NCBI RefSeq assembly: GCF_039544005.1
Contig: NZ_BAABKV010000001.1
Coordinates: 248,001 to 312,000, forward strand
From: Kitasatospora paranensis
GTDB lineage: Bacteria; Actinomycetota; Actinomycetes; Streptomycetales; Streptomycetaceae
Direction of reading: 5' to 3'
Length of the DNA stretch: 64,000 nucleotides
Positions 20,887-32,409 of this stretch are shown piece after piece. The number at the start of each line of letters is the position of its first letter. Position 1 is the first letter of the stretch. The notes under the pieces were generated by a model. The model saw nothing but the letters and a program-made list of their open reading frames with translations. It was not told where the DNA came from and made no database searches. A program made the translations under genes and the position numbers.

Positions 20887-22179
20887 TCAGTGCGGGGCGA
20901 TGGCGATGGTCAGTTCGGTGAGCGAGGCCGCGGTGTGTCCGTCGGTCGTCCAGGCGCGGGTGGCACCGGTCTTGGTGAACGTGACCTGGAACGTGGGGGC
21001 GGACTCGTAGGTCGTGGCGGTGGCGGTGCGCTGCGCCGTCGTGGCGGTGAGGGCCCGAGCGGTTCCGGAGAACGAGTACGGGGTGCCCTCGGGGTTGTCG
21101 ACGGAGTAGAAGACGTCGTTGTTGGAGGGCACGGGGGTGGCTGAGTCGGCGCGCAGGACGGTCTTCCCGGTGGCGGGTTCTGCGTGCCAGGTGAGGGGGT
21201 TGTAGCGGTCGCCGTCGGTGAGGTAGCTGTAGCGGACGTTGTCGATGGACCAGCCCGCGTCGCGCTGGCGGGTGCGGGCATTCCTCAGGTCGAGGACGGA
21301 GACGCCGTGGCTGCCCAGGACCCGCAGGCTCTCCCGGCGGGTGCCGGCGTTCTCGACCTCGATGGCGGTGTCCTCGTCGAGGGCGAAGACCCGGTCCTGG
21401 CCGGTGTCTGCGGCGAGCCGGATGGCCCGGCCCTCCCGGCCGGTGGTGCCGGTGTGGGTGTCGAGCAGGCCGGCCCGGAGGAAGTCGAATCCACCGTCGG
21501 GAAGGTAGCCGAGCTTGGTGGCGTCGTCGAAGTAGCCCGGTGCGGAGCCGTCCCGCAGGGCCTGGTAGCTGTCGCCGCCGGTGACCATGTCCGGGCCGGA
21601 GGCGATCTGGGCACCCGCGCTGGAACCGGAGACGACGGCGCCCGCCGCCAGCTTCGCGCGGATCGCGGCGAGAACTTTGGAGTCGGTGTGCGCTGCGCCG
21701 TGCAGGAGACTGGTGACGTAGCGGTACTGGTCGCCGCCGCCGAAGAAGAACCCGGTCATGGAGTTGACCTGTGCGACCACGGCGTCGGAGTCGGCAGCGT
21801 CGACGTGCTCGATGTCGATCGGGATCCACTGGGCGTCCGCGGCGCCGAACTGCTTGAACAGGTCGGCGTAGTAGGCGCCGTTGCAGGCCGAGTTGGAGCA
21901 GGTGGCCGGGTCGCCGGCGTTCGGGTCCTGGCTCTCGGGGACGGATGCGGCGGTGAGGACGCCGATGCGGGCGTGGCCTTCGCCGCCGGCCTTGGTGATG
22001 ATCTCGCCGTAGATCTCGGAGTTGTTGTCCTTCAGGCCGCCGCCGACGAGGATCAGTGTTCCACTGTCCTGTTCGGTGTGGGCCCAGGCGGCCGGGACGG
22101 CTGCCGCGGTCAGGATGACGGCGGCAGTCAGGGCAAGGGCCGCGCGACCTGCGCGCGGGGAAAGCGGGATTCGGTGCAT
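20887..22179 (-). CDS. cphE: extracellular cyanophycinase (peptidase S51)
   Basis: Intact, 430 residues. Signal peptide to about AAWAHT. S51 elements in order: GTLILVGGGLKDN, IGVLTAASVPES, FFFGGGDQYRYV (the GGDQ motif), AAGAVVSGSSAGAQIAS with the nucleophile Ser at about residue 187, LLDTHTGTTGREGRAIRLA (His), and VFALDEDTAIEVEN (acidic residues). A C-terminal extension of about 130 residues (SIDNVRYSYLTDGDRYNPLT onward) follows the core, as in secreted CphE-type enzymes rather than the shorter cytosolic CphB. Cyanophycinase cuts multi-L-arginyl-poly-L-aspartate into beta-Asp-Arg. It is 100 bases downstream of the M20 gene on the same strand. Confidence 0.8.
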   Translation of the reverse strand: MHRIPLSPRAGRAALALTAAVILTAAAVPAAWAHTEQDSGTLILVGGGLKDNNSEIYGEIITKAGGEGHARIGVLTAASVPESQDPNAGDPATCSNSACNGAYYADLFKQFGAADAQWIPIDIEHVDAADSDAVVAQVNSMTGFFFGGGDQYRYVTSLLHGAAHTDSKVLAAIRAKLAAGAVVSGSSAGAQIASGPDMVTGGDSYQALRDGSAPGYFDDATKLGYLPDGGFDFLRAGLLDTHTGTTGREGRAIRLAADTGQDRVFALDEDTAIEVENAGTRRESLRVLGSHGVSVLDLRNARTRQRDAGWSIDNVRYSYLTDGDRYNPLTWHAEPATGKTVLRADSATPVPSNNDVFYSVDNPEGTPYSFSGTARALTATTAQRTATATTYESAPTFQVTFTKTGATRAWTTDGHTAASLTELTIAIAPH

Positions 22180-22279
22180 CCGGGGTCTCCCGTCGGGGTG
22201 AGGGGGTGGAGCCGAAAGGGATGGAGCGGAAGGGCCGGGTGCGTGCGGCCCGCCGGCGGCGCGCACCCGGTGGTCGGGG

Positions 22280-23502
22280 TCAGGCCTTGCGCAGGCGGTC
22301 GACGAGGACCGCGAGCAGGGCGATGCGGCTGGGCACGCTGGCGGTGTCGAGCCACTCCTGGGGGTGTGGTCGGCGCCGCCGATCGGGCCGAGTCCGTCCA
22401 GGGTGGGGATGCCGAGGCCGGAGGTGAGGTTGGCGTCGCCGACGCCGCCGGTGGAGGCGCCGTTAACGTCGAGGCCGAGGTCGGCGGCAGCCCCGCGGGC
22501 GAGGGCCAGCAGGCGTTGCGCGGCTGGCGTGTTCTCCATCGGCGGGCACAGGTCGAGCTGGTCGACGCGGGCGGTGGTGCCCTCGACCGCGGTGCGGGCG
22601 GCGGACTGCCGGATCGCAGTGATCGCGGTGTGCAGGCCGGCTGTGGTCGTGGCGCGAACCTCGACCTGCAATTCGGCCTGGGGGCAGACGATGTTGGTGC
22701 GGGTGCCGGCCCGTACGACGCCGACGTTGAGGGTGACGCCGGGCCAGCGGTCGTTGAGTGCCTGGAGGTCGACCACAAGGTGCGCGGCGGCAAGGGCGGC
22801 ATTGGCGCCGCGCTCGGGTTCGATGCCCGCATGGGCTGCGCGTCCCGTGACCGTCACGAGGAGGTCGGCGACGCCCTTGCGTTCGACAACAAGGTCGCCG
22901 TTCTCCCGGGCGCACTCCAGCGCGAGGGCGTAGTCGGCTCCGGCGGCGACACGTTCGGTGATCGGTCGGCTGGCGGGCGAGCCGATCTCCTCGTCCGGGG
23001 TGGCGAGGACGACCAGTTCGGCGAAGGCGGTCCGGCCCTGCCGGACAAGGAGGTCGGCGGCGGTGATGCCGGCGAGCAGGCCTCCCTTGTCGTCGCTGAC
23101 GCCGGGCCCGTGGGCCAGGTGACCGTCCGTGTGGAAGGGGCGGGCCGCAGCGGTGCCCTCCTCGAAGACGGTGTCCATGTGCCCGACGAGAACGATCCGG
23201 GCCCCACCGTCGGCGGCGGGCAGTGTGCCGGCGAGACGGCCGACGAGCACGTCGCCGCACGGTCCGCCGGGCAGGCGGGCGGGAATCCGTTCAGTGGTGA
23301 AGCCGATGCGCTCCAGACGCCGCTCGACCCAGTCGGCCACCCGGTTCACACCCTCGGGGCTGTAGGAGCCGGAGTCGATGGCGACTAGGTCGGCAAGGTC
23401 CGCGAGGTAGGACGGCATGGCCGCCTCGGCAGCGGCCCGCAGGTCGGCGGCGCTGGCCCGCGGGCGGTCCGTGGTCGGCGCCTGGTTGGCGTTGGCGCTC
23501 AC
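22280..23502 (-). CDS. M20-family metallopeptidase (CPG2/CphZ-like), apparent frameshift
   Basis: About 407 residues, cytosolic (no signal peptide). GTG start overlaps the ATPase stop by four bases. Metal-site motifs: [13 protein letters not shown] (His and Asp), [11 protein letters not shown] (bridging Asp), [11 protein letters not shown] (Glu pair), [17 protein letters not shown], and near the end [11 protein letters not shown] (C-terminal His). One C is missing from a run near 22365; restoring it gives [19 protein letters not shown] and the TGA at 22280. A member of M20 (CphZ of Pseudomonas) splits the cyanophycin dipeptide beta-Asp-Arg; position between importer and cyanophycinase suggests the same job. 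A carboxypeptidase G2-like role is the alternative. Confidence 0.8.
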
Positions 23503-24263
23503 AGGACCTTGGACAGGAACGCCTTGGTGCGCTCCTGCTCCGGGTTCACCAGGACGGTGCGGGGGTCGCCGGCCTCGACGACGACGCCGTCGTCCATGAA
23601 GACGGCGGTGTCGCCGACCTCGCGGGCGAAGCCGATCTCGTGGGTGACCACGACCATCGTCATGCCCTCGGAGGCGAGGTCCCGCATGACATCCAGGACG
23701 TCGCCGACGAGTTCCGGGTCGAGCGCGGAGGTCGGCTCGTCGAAGAGCATCAGCTTGGGCTTCATCGCCAGCGCCCGGGCGATCGCGACGCGCTGCTGCT
23801 GGCCGCCGGACAGCTGGGACGGGTAGTGGTCTGCGCGGTCGCCGAGGCCGACCCGGTCCAGCAGGCGCTGGGCCTCAGCACGGGCATCGCTCTTGTTGAC
23901 GCCGTTCACCCGGACGGGAGCCTCGATGATGTTCTCGAGGGCGGTCATGTGGGGGAAGAGGTTGAAGCGCTGGAAGACCATGCCGATCTCGCGGCGGCGT
24001 TCGGCGACCTCGGTCTCGCGGAGCTCGTGGAGCCGGTTGCCGGCCTGGCGGTAGCCGACGAGGTCGCCGTCGACGGTCAGGCGGCCGCCGTCGACCTTCT
24101 CCAGGTGGTTGATGCAGCGCAGGAAGGTCGACTTGCCGGAGCCGGAGGGGCCGAGCAGGCAGCAGACCTGGCCGCGTTCGACGGTGAGGTCGATGCCCTT
24201 GAGGACCTCGAGCTTCCCGTAGTGCTTGCGCACGCCCTCGGCGTGCACCATGGGCTGGGCCAC
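23499..24263 (-). CDS. polar amino-acid ABC transporter ATP-binding protein (GlnQ type)
   Basis: Intact, 254 residues from a GTG start. Walker [10 protein letters not shown]-loop [15 protein letters not shown], signature LSGGQQQR, Walker [16 protein letters not shown]-loop VVTHEIGF, and the [11 protein letters not shown] tail of the GlnQ/HisP group. The start lies five bases after the permease stop, and its end overlaps the M20 start. Members energise uptake of polar amino acids; a cyanophycin dipeptide or Asp/Arg would suit the setting. Confidence 0.92.
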   Translation of the reverse strand: MAQPMVHAEGVRKHYGKLEVLKGIDLTVERGQVCCLLGPSGSGKSTFLRCINHLEKVDGGRLTVDGDLVGYRQAGNRLHELRETEVAERRREIGMVFQRFNLFPHMTALENIIEAPVRVNGVNKSDARAEAQRLLDRVGLGDRADHYPSQLSGGQQQRVAIARALAMKPKLMLFDEPTSALDPELVGDVLDVMRDLASEGMTMVVVTHEIGFAREVGDTAVFMDDGVVVEAGDPRTVLVNPEQERTKAFLSKVL

Positions 24264-24267
24264 GGGT

Positions 24268-25225
24268 TCAGCCCTTCCGGTTGCGGTTGGCAGTGAAGAG
24301 GTCGGTGACGCCCACGAACATGCGGCGCAGTGGTGAGACCTGGCCCATACGGGCGGTGCCGCGGCCGTAGCGGCGCTCCAGCCAGGCCTGGGGGACGGAC
24401 AGCACCGTGGTCAGCGCGAGGTACCAGAGTGCCGCGACCACGAGCATCGGGATGACCTGGTAGTTCTGGGCGTACACGTCCTGGATGTTGGACATCAGGT
24501 CGTGGGCGGCGATCACCGAGACGTAGGCGGTGGTCTTGAGCATGTTGATGGTCTCGTTGCCCATCGGGGGATGATGACGCGCATGGCCTGCGGCAGGACG
24601 ATGCGGCGCATCGTCAGCGCGGGCTTCATGCCGAGGAGTGTGCGGCCTCGGCCTGGCCCGGGTCGACGGACTGGATGCCGGCGCGGACGATCTCGGAGGC
24701 ATAGGCGGCCTCGTTGAGTCCGAGTGCGAGCAGGGCGGCGATCGAGGGGGTGAGCAGGCTGTTGGTGTCGAACTGCACGAAGGTGACGGTGGTGAACGGG
24801 ATGCCGATCATCAGGTGCTTGTAGAGGGCGGCGGCGTACGCCCAGAAGATGATCTGCACCAGGAGCGGCGTGCCGCGGAAGAGCCAGACGAACAGTGAGG
24901 AGAATCCGTAAAGCACCGAGTTGTTCGAGAGCCTCATCACGGCGACGAGCGTGCCGAGGCCGAGGCCGATCGCCATCGCGGCGACGGTGAGCCACAGGGT
25001 GGTGACCAGACCCTCGAAGATCAGGTCCGCGAACAGGTAGTGGCCGACCACGTCCCAGTGCAGGTTCGGATTCTTGGCGAGCGAGCCGACGAGTCCGACC
25101 AGGGAGAGCAGGGCGAGGGCAGCGGCGATCCAGCGTCCCCAGTGCCGCACGGGGACGGCGATCAGTCGATCGGCGGCGGCTTCGCCCGCGGGCGCCGTCG
25201 TGGCTTGGTGGGTGGTGGGTGCCAT
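24268..25225 (-). CDS. polar amino-acid ABC transporter permease (HisM/GlnP type), two apparent frameshifts
   Basis: About 319 residues. It starts one base after the binding-protein stop. Residues 30-60 form the first membrane helix and a second group follows ([25 protein letters not shown]). [16 protein letters not shown] and the EAA loop [25 protein letters not shown] are family signatures. Breaks occur near 24630 (before [17 protein letters not shown]) and near 24565, where one more C in a CCCCC run restores [19 protein letters not shown] single permease suggests a homodimeric pore. Confidence 0.85.
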
Positions 25226-25226
25226 G

Positions 25227-26192
25227 TCAGTCCACCGCGCCGTTCCTGGTGGCCTGCTTCACGGCGATGGAGGCGACGCCGTACTTGTCGTAGATCTTGG
25301 CGAGGGAGCCGTCGTCGATCAGCTCCTGGAGCGCCTTCTGCACCGCGTCAGTGAGCTGCGGGAGGTTCTTGGCGATCGCGATCCCGTTCGGGGAGGCGTT
25401 GTAGCCGCCGGCCGCTGCGGGGTCGTCGACGACCTCGAAGGAGGCACCGCCGTCGGCGGTCTTCGCCGTCCAGCCGGCCGCGGGCTTGGTGAGCACATCG
25501 GCGACGGCCTTGCCGGAGCGCAGGGCGAGCTGGGCGTCGGAGTCCTTGGGGAACGCCTGGATGTGGATCGGCCCGCGATTGGTGGTACGGCAGGCGTCCT
25601 GATGCTTCTCCAGCAGCTTCTGCTGGTTGGTGCCGGTCTGCACCGCGACGCTGCGGCCGCACAGGTCGTCCAGGGTCACGATCTTCTCGGGGTTGCCCTT
25701 CGCCACCATCAGGCCTGTCCCGGAGGCCGAGTAGTCGACGAAGTCGACAACCTGCTCGCGGTCCTTGTTGTCGGTGATGGCGCTGATCGCGGCGTCGTAC
25801 TTGCCCGCCTGGATGGCCGGCACGATGCCCTCGAACTTCTGCGCCTGGAACTCGAACCTCACGCCGAGCTTCGCGCCGATGGCCTGGCCCAGGTCGTAGT
25901 CGAGGCCGGTCATCTCCTTACTGCCCTCCGAGACGTACATCTCGAACGGCGGGTAGGGGATGTCGGTGGCGACCCGCACCCTGCCGGCCTTCTTCACAGC
26001 ATCCGGGAGACCGGCGTGCAGGGCCGCGTCCGGCCGGACCTCGATGCCTGCGACGGTCACCGCCGCTCCGGCACGCGTATCGGCGGACCCAGCTGAGTCG
26101 GCGCCGCTGCTCCCGCATGCGGCGGTGGCCAGACTGACGCAGAGGGCGAGAGCCGCAGCGGATGCGAGTCTGCCGGAGCTGGAGATCTTCAT
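25227..26192 (-). CDS. polar amino-acid ABC transporter substrate-binding lipoprotein 1
   Basis: Intact, 321 residues from ATG 26192; lipobox LATAAC. PAAT-type (SBP_bac_3) signatures: VRVATDIPYPPFEMYVSEGS, GLDYDLGQAIGAKLGVRFEF, FEGIVPAIQAGKYDAAISAI, REQVVDFVDYSASGTGLMV, CGRSVAVQTGTNQQKLLE, and DAVQKALQELIDDGSLAKI. First gene of the minus-strand unit importer-M20-cyanophycinase. A paralogue at 28544 shares the motifs YPPFEMY.SEGSK and FQAQKF.GI.PAIQAGK, so the two diverged from a common receptor. Confidence 0.92.
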   Translation of the reverse strand: MKISSSGRLASAAALALCVSLATAACGSSGADSAGSADTRAGAAVTVAGIEVRPDAALHAGLPDAVKKAGRVRVATDIPYPPFEMYVSEGSKEMTGLDYDLGQAIGAKLGVRFEFQAQKFEGIVPAIQAGKYDAAISAITDNKDREQVVDFVDYSASGTGLMVAKGNPEKIVTLDDLCGRSVAVQTGTNQQKLLEKHQDACRTTNRGPIHIQAFPKDSDAQLALRSGKAVADVLTKPAAGWTAKTADGGASFEVVDDPAAAGGYNASPNGIAIAKNLPQLTDAVQKALQELIDDGSLAKIYDKYGVASIAVKQATRNGAVD

Positions 26193-26647
26193 GGTCGCAA
26201 CTTCTTTCGGGCTGGCACGTCCGACCTTCTGGGCCGGTCCATCGAACGAGATCAAAAATTACACATGCGCCATCTAAATATCTAGATGTAACGCAGGATA
26301 CAAAGGTGTAACGGCACAGAGCGTAGCCCGAGGCCAAAGATTCGCATGTCAGCGCCAAGATCATCTTCACTGGCTGTTACATCTGGCGCCGGCGGCACCT
26401 CATCTGTGCAGACCGTTCACAAGCTGGGGTGGAACTCCCCCTCGGGTGTCACGCCCGGCCAACTTCCAGGCAAGAACGTCGAACCCCTGCACGTACGCTG
26501 GACAAGGGCGTGCCAGCCACCGGACCTGGAGGAGCAGCTGCGCCGCCCCTTCGCCGACCCGCCCCGCCCACTCCTCCCTCTGCTGACGCATCGCGATGCC
26601 GACCCGAAATCGGAGGGGTTCTCAACGCCCGGCCAAGAGCCCTTCGG
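26193..26647. promoter_or_regulatory. control region upstream of the importer operon, TGTAAC direct repeats
   Basis: 455-base gap, notably AT-rich near 26250-26310. TGTAAC occurs at 26287-26292 and 26307-26312, a 20-base period (about two helical turns), inside the related words GATGTAACG and GGTGTAACG. TTACAC lies at 26259-26264 and GTTACA at 26376-26381. These are the best operator candidates for the RpiR regulator. No RNA gene or hairpin seen. Confidence 0.5.
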
Positions 26648-28037
<1,390 letters not shown>

Positions 28038-28543
28038 GAACGCCCGTCTCAATCGGTGGGCTGCACTGCCCGGTTGTCTTATACGTTACATTTTCAGCTG
28101 TCTATGCGATAGATGTTTCGCTTGATCCATGCCAGTCGGCTTTGGCGGTGCCACTCGGGAGCCCCTCGCTTCGATCAACACCCCCGCCCGCACGGCGGAC
28201 TCATTGCGCGCCCTGCACTCCTGCCGCGGATCGCTGCCATGGCCACCGATTGGCGCCGAACTAACAGATCGCCATCCCCTGCGCCTTGCAGACAGGCGCG
28301 TCCATGGCAGCCCCGGAGCAGGTGGGCTCAGATGCGGCTCGCGTTCGCGCTGACAGTGAGCGATGCCTGGGACGCCGGCGTGCCGGACGGTGCCACCGCA
28401 GGGCACCTTCTTGCCGACGCCGACCGCATGTTGCTGGAACGTAACCTTCAATACATTCACGACTGACTTCGACTACATGTAATTTCTGTTCACGCCGGCT
28501 CGGCGCGCTCGCCGCTCACCTCCTGCAGCTCTGGAAGGCCCCC
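28038..28543. promoter_or_regulatory. divergent control region between aspA and the second binding protein
   Basis: 506 bases with two AT-richer ends. GTTACA lies at 28085-28090, 48 bases before the aspA start (minus strand). ACATGTAAT at about 28475-28483 lies about 60 bases before the plus-strand gene. The middle (28140-28440) has open frames with no recognisable content. Confidence 0.45.
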
Positions 28544-29512
28544 ATGCCCGCGAACCGCTCGACCATGACCAGATTCGCCGTGATCACGGCCACCGCAGCC
28601 CTCTGCAGCCCGCTCCTCAGCGCATGCGGAAGCACTGCGAGGACCGGCTCGGACTCAGCTCCGGCATCATCTGCCCCCGTGTCCGTCCAGGGCATCGCGA
28701 TCAGCGCCTCGCCCGAGCTCGCCGCCAAGCTGCCGGCCGACATCAGGAAGGCGGCCGTCATCCGGGTGGCCTCGGACGTCCCGTACCCGCCGTTCGAGAT
28801 GTACGAGAGCGAGGGCAGCAAGAAGATCGTCGGCATCGACGTCGATCTCGGCGCCGCCGTCGGAGCCCGCCTCGGCATCAGGTTCGACTTCCAGGCCCAG
28901 AAGTTCGACGGGATCCTCCCGGCGATCCAGGCCGGGAAATTCGACGCTGTCATGTCGGCCATGACCGACAAGAAGGAACGCGAGAAGGCCGTGGACTTCG
29001 TCGACTACATCAACGCCGGCCCTGGATGGCTCGTCAAGAAGGGCAACCCGGACGGGATCAAGGTCGTCACCGACGTGTGCGGCAAGGCCGTCTCGGTGCA
29101 GACCGGCACCAACCACCAGAAGATCCTCGACCAGCGCCAGGAGCTCTGCAAGTCCCAGGGCAAGCCTCCGATCACCGTGATGGCCTTCCCGAAGGACTCC
29201 GAGGCGCAGCTCGCCCTGCGCAGCGGGAAGGTGGTGGCGGACTTCCTGGACGAGGTGACGGCGGTCTACGTCTCCGAGACCGCGGAGGGAGGCACCGTCT
29301 TCGACGCCGTGACCGGCCGGGAGGCGGTCGGCGAGACCAGCGCCTCCCCCATCGGAATCGGCGTCTCGAAGAGTGCCTCCGGCCTCAAGGAGGCCATCCA
29401 GGGCGCCTTGCAGTCCCTGATGGACGACGGCACATACGGCAAGATCCTGGCCGCCCGGCACCTGCCCGGCATCGCGATCCCCAAGGCGACGATCAACGGC
29501 GCCCTGGACTGA
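28544..29512 (+). CDS. polar amino-acid ABC transporter substrate-binding lipoprotein 2
   Basis: Intact, 322 residues; lipobox LLSAC after a short hydrophobic segment. PAAT motifs: VIRVASDVPYPPFEMYESEG, GIDVDLGAAVGARLGIRFDF, FDGILPAIQAGKFDAVMSAM, REKAVDFVDYINAGPGWLV, CGKAVSVQTGTNHQKILD, MAFPKDSEAQLALRSGK. It has no permease or ATPase of its own, so it probably docks on the neighbouring importer with a different ligand preference. It is divergent from aspA. The gene is clean, unlike many neighbours. Confidence 0.9.
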   Translation: MPANRSTMTRFAVITATAALCSPLLSACGSTARTGSDSAPASSAPVSVQGIAISASPELAAKLPADIRKAAVIRVASDVPYPPFEMYESEGSKKIVGIDVDLGAAVGARLGIRFDFQAQKFDGILPAIQAGKFDAVMSAMTDKKEREKAVDFVDYINAGPGWLVKKGNPDGIKVVTDVCGKAVSVQTGTNHQKILDQRQELCKSQGKPPITVMAFPKDSEAQLALRSGKVVADFLDEVTAVYVSETAEGGTVFDAVTGREAVGETSASPIGIGVSKSASGLKEAIQGALQSLMDDGTYGKILAARHLPGIAIPKATINGALD

Positions 29513-29842
29513 TCGGAACGCATGGGCCGAAGCGTGAGGCGGCACTAATCCGGAGGGCTGTCGCTGCTGGGCCACCGCCGCCTTCGGCGCACCGGTCCGT
29601 TGGCGGTGGGGGTCCGGCGCGGAGCGGCGGGGAGCAGATGACACCACGGCCGCGACCCGCACCTTCGGCGACGGCCGGGGTCCGCCGCCCCGTTACCCCT
29701 CCGCCTCGGGCCAGGCGTCGCTCGAACGCCACCAGAGAAACAAGAGATACATCTACCGCAACTTCTCGCGACTCTGTACTTTACGTTCCACCCCTGCAGG
29801 GTCGAGTCGGCTCATCACCCCCCATCGCGAGCTGGAGGAACT
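29513..29842. other. intergenic region upstream of the second S51-like gene
   Basis: 330 bases. The last 100 are AT-richer (ACAAGAGATACATCTACCGC, GTACTTTACGTTCC) and probably hold the promoter of the next gene; GCTGGAGGAACT directly before its ATG is a fair ribosome-binding site. No exact TGTAAC word here. Confidence 0.4.
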
Positions 29843-30895
29843 ATGCCCACCACACCACCGTCTCCCGCCCGGAGACGCCGAGCCGTGCGGGTTCTGCTCG
29901 CAGGCCTTCTCACCGCAGGCACAGTGCTGGCCCTGCCGGCCGTCGCAGAAGCCAAGGTCAGCCGCTACCGCCAGGGAAGCGCGACCGACGTCACGCGCCC
30001 TTCATGGAGCGGGCCCGCCTACACCATGAACGGGTCGGGAGCCATCATTCCCGCCAGCATGACCCGAGCGGTGGACGCAGTACGCGGCGGCAGCGGCACC
30101 ATCGACGTCGTCGTCCTGGCAGCCTCCACCGCCTCGGGCAGTCCCACCCCCGAGTGCGATGTCATCATCGGCCTCCCGAACGTCAACTCCTGCACCACAG
30201 ACGTGCTCACCGCCACCCAGGACGCCTCCAACGCCCAGGTGAACACGGACGTGCGGAACGCAGAGTTCGTGTACTTCGCCGGCGGAAACCAGTGCAACTA
30301 CGTGCACTGGAAGGGAACTCCCCTGCAAGCTTCCGTTCAGTCGGTGGTGAACAAGGGCGGCGGCGTCGGCGGCGGGAGTGCGGGCCACCACGTCAACAGC
30401 GCCATCGTCTACGACGCGTGCACGGCAAGCACCGACTCCGCCACCGCGCTCGCGAACCCCTACGACCGCAGCATCACCTTCACCACCGGCATGTTCAACT
30501 GGCCCAACTATGCCGACACGATCAACGATTCACACTTCGTCACAAGGGATCGGATGGGTCGCACCATGGCCTTCGTCGCCCGGGCCATCAAGGACGGCCT
30601 GACCACCGGCGGCAAGGCATGGGGCGTAGGCGTGGAGGAAGGCGGCTCCCTGTTCATCGACAACAACGGCCTGGCCACCCTCTACGGCCAGGACGCCTAC
30701 GTGGTCCTGGGCGACCACCAGCCTGAGCAGGCCGCGTCCGGCAAGCCCCTGACCTACTCGAACTACAAGATCTGGCGGATCAGCCCCGGCGCCACCTACG
30801 ACTTCAAGAACCGCCCCACCTGCGGCTACTACACCCGCAGCGTGACCAACGGCGTCGCAGACAGCAACCTGTACGCAGGCACCCCGGTCTGCTGA
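29843..30895 (+). CDS. exported S51 (cyanophycinase-like) hydrolase, core domain only
   Basis: Intact, 350 residues. Signal peptide (VRVLLAGLLTAGTVLALPAV, cut near AEA). S51 motifs: FVYFAGGNQCNYVHWKGTPL, NKGGGVGGGSAGHHVNSAIV with nucleophile Ser about 179, MFNWPNYADTINDSHFVTRD with His about 231, MGRTMAFVARAIKDG, GVGVEEGGSLFID and AYVVLGDHQPE. It is closely similar to the core of the 17019-18720 protein but ends after NGVADSNLYAGTPVC, without Ig or PPC domains. GGNQ replaces the usual GGDQ. It flanks the opposite side of the importer locus. Confidence 0.82.
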   Translation: MPTTPPSPARRRRAVRVLLAGLLTAGTVLALPAVAEAKVSRYRQGSATDVTRPSWSGPAYTMNGSGAIIPASMTRAVDAVRGGSGTIDVVVLAASTASGSPTPECDVIIGLPNVNSCTTDVLTATQDASNAQVNTDVRNAEFVYFAGGNQCNYVHWKGTPLQASVQSVVNKGGGVGGGSAGHHVNSAIVYDACTASTDSATALANPYDRSITFTTGMFNWPNYADTINDSHFVTRDRMGRTMAFVARAIKDGLTTGGKAWGVGVEEGGSLFIDNNGLATLYGQDAYVVLGDHQPEQAASGKPLTYSNYKIWRISPGATYDFKNRPTCGYYTRSVTNGVADSNLYAGTPVC

Positions 30896-30911
30896 CGCCA
30901 CCAGCGCGAAC

Positions 30912-30942
30912 GAGGCCCACCGAGACCAGCTCGGTGGGCCTC
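30912..30942 (+). terminator. hairpin after the second S51-like gene
   Basis: Perfect 13-bp inverted repeat, GAGGCCCACCGAG and CTCGGTGGGCCTC, loop ACCAG, 17 bases past the stop. Confidence 0.8.
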
Positions 30943-31824
30943 ACCACGTGGGGACGCAGTCCGGCAGAAGTTCTCCTCTTGCACCTACCGGGACGGGTGA
31001 GGATCGCCCTCGGCCTCCCCCGTCCCGGAAACTCGCAGCAGGGGCTGGGTCCGCTGGAACTGGGACGGTGTGGCACGTTCGTCAAGGTAGCCAGCCGCCG
31101 CGGACCATCGCGGCGTCGCAGCGCTTACGCGGAACGCCGGTGGAGGTGCCGGGGGCGACGCCGACGGCGTGCTCCTCGGATCTCACGCCAGGGGGCGAGG
31201 AGCTGCGTCGCGGTGTCCGGTCGCCTGGCGACGAGGGCCTGGGGCGGGTTCCGAGGCGGGACCGGGCACGACCGCCCCGCCGCGGGGCGGACTGCGGCGC
31301 CGCTGCGCCACGGCGACTCCGGGGCTGCGGTCGCGGGCGAGGTCGGCGCCGAAGATCGGCCGGCTGCCGGAGGCGGACAGACCTGCGCGAAGCGCACCGC
31401 GCCGGCGTCCGTCAACGCATAGCACCGGCACGACCGTGCGGTGGAGCCGCGGGTACGCACGGGGACGGGCGGGTGATCCAGCCGGCCGGAACCGGGGCGA
31501 GGAACGTCCCGGGTTTCGGCCGTGGGAGGTTCGGCCGCCGTATGGACGCGGCCGCTCTACCGAGCAGCACCTCATGAGGGCCATGGGGCTGCCGGGCCGG
31601 GAATGCCAGTCCCGCCCACGCACCGAGGACAGTGCCGTGACCTGGAAACTTTCCCCGGGCAGATGGACTGGGCATCGCAGTGGATCCACCAGCGCAGCCG
31701 GGCGCCCGGCATCGACGGCGGCTCACCGCCCGCTCCCGCACGATGTTTGCCGTGCAGAGCGGGGACGGCAGTCGCGCCGCACGTTCGACTGCCTGCGACG
31801 GGTACGGAGGCCGGTCCCGTGCTG
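30943..31824. other. long interval without a recognisable gene
   Basis: About 880 bases between the hairpin and the yceI stop. Several open frames of 100-200 codons exist on both strands, but they are Arg/Pro/Gly-rich, lack ribosome-binding sites and show no domain I recognise. It may be the decayed end of a mobile element, as a truncated ISL3 lies on the other side of yceI. Confidence 0.4.
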
Positions 31825-32363
31825 CTAGCTCTGCTTGATCGCGGAGATGTCGAATTCCAGGTGGATCTTGTCGCGACCAGCACGCCGCCGCCTTCCAGGG
31901 CCGCGTTCCAGCTCACGCCGAACTCCTTGCGGGAGATGGTCACCGATCCTTCCAGGCCGACCCGCAGGTTGCCGTAGGGGTCGACGGCGTTGCCGGTGTA
32001 CTCGAAGTCGATGCTGACCGGGCGGGTGGTCTCCTTGATGGTCAGGTCGCCGGTGACGCGGTACTCGATGTCGGAGCGGGCCTCGACCGCGGTGCTGCGG
32101 AAGGTGATGTCGGGGAAGTCGGGGGCGTCCAGGAAGTCGTTGGTGCGCAGGTGCTGGTCGCGCTGTTCGACACCGGTCTCGATGCTCTCGGTCTTGATGA
32201 CCACCCGGGCGGTGGACCGGGCGGGATCGGTGCCGTCCAGGTGGGCGGTGCCCTCGAAGCCGCGGACCTTGGTCACCATGGCGTGGCGGGCAACGAAGCC
32301 GATCCGGGTGTGGGCGGGGTCGAGGACGTAGTCCCCGGTGAGCTCGGAGCCGGTGGCGGTCAT
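31825..32363 (-). CDS. yceI: YceI-family protein, apparent frameshift
   Basis: About 179 residues, a lipocalin-like polyisoprenoid-binding fold. It starts MTATGSELTGDYVLDPAHTR, then IGFVARHAMVTKVRGFEGTA, NDFLDAPDFPDITFRS, VTGDLTIKETTRPVSIDFEY and VTISRKEFGVSWNAALEGGG. One base is missing near 31880; restoring it gives GDKIHLEFDISAIKQS and the TAG at 31825. No export signal is present. Members bind isoprenoid-like lipids; some respond to stress. The upstream gene is a cut transposase whose frame runs into the yceI start region, so the native promoter may have been lost. Confidence 0.85.
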
Positions 32364-32409
32364 GGCTGGGGTGCCTCCGTGAGACGGGACCCGGGCGACG
32401 GTTCGCCTC

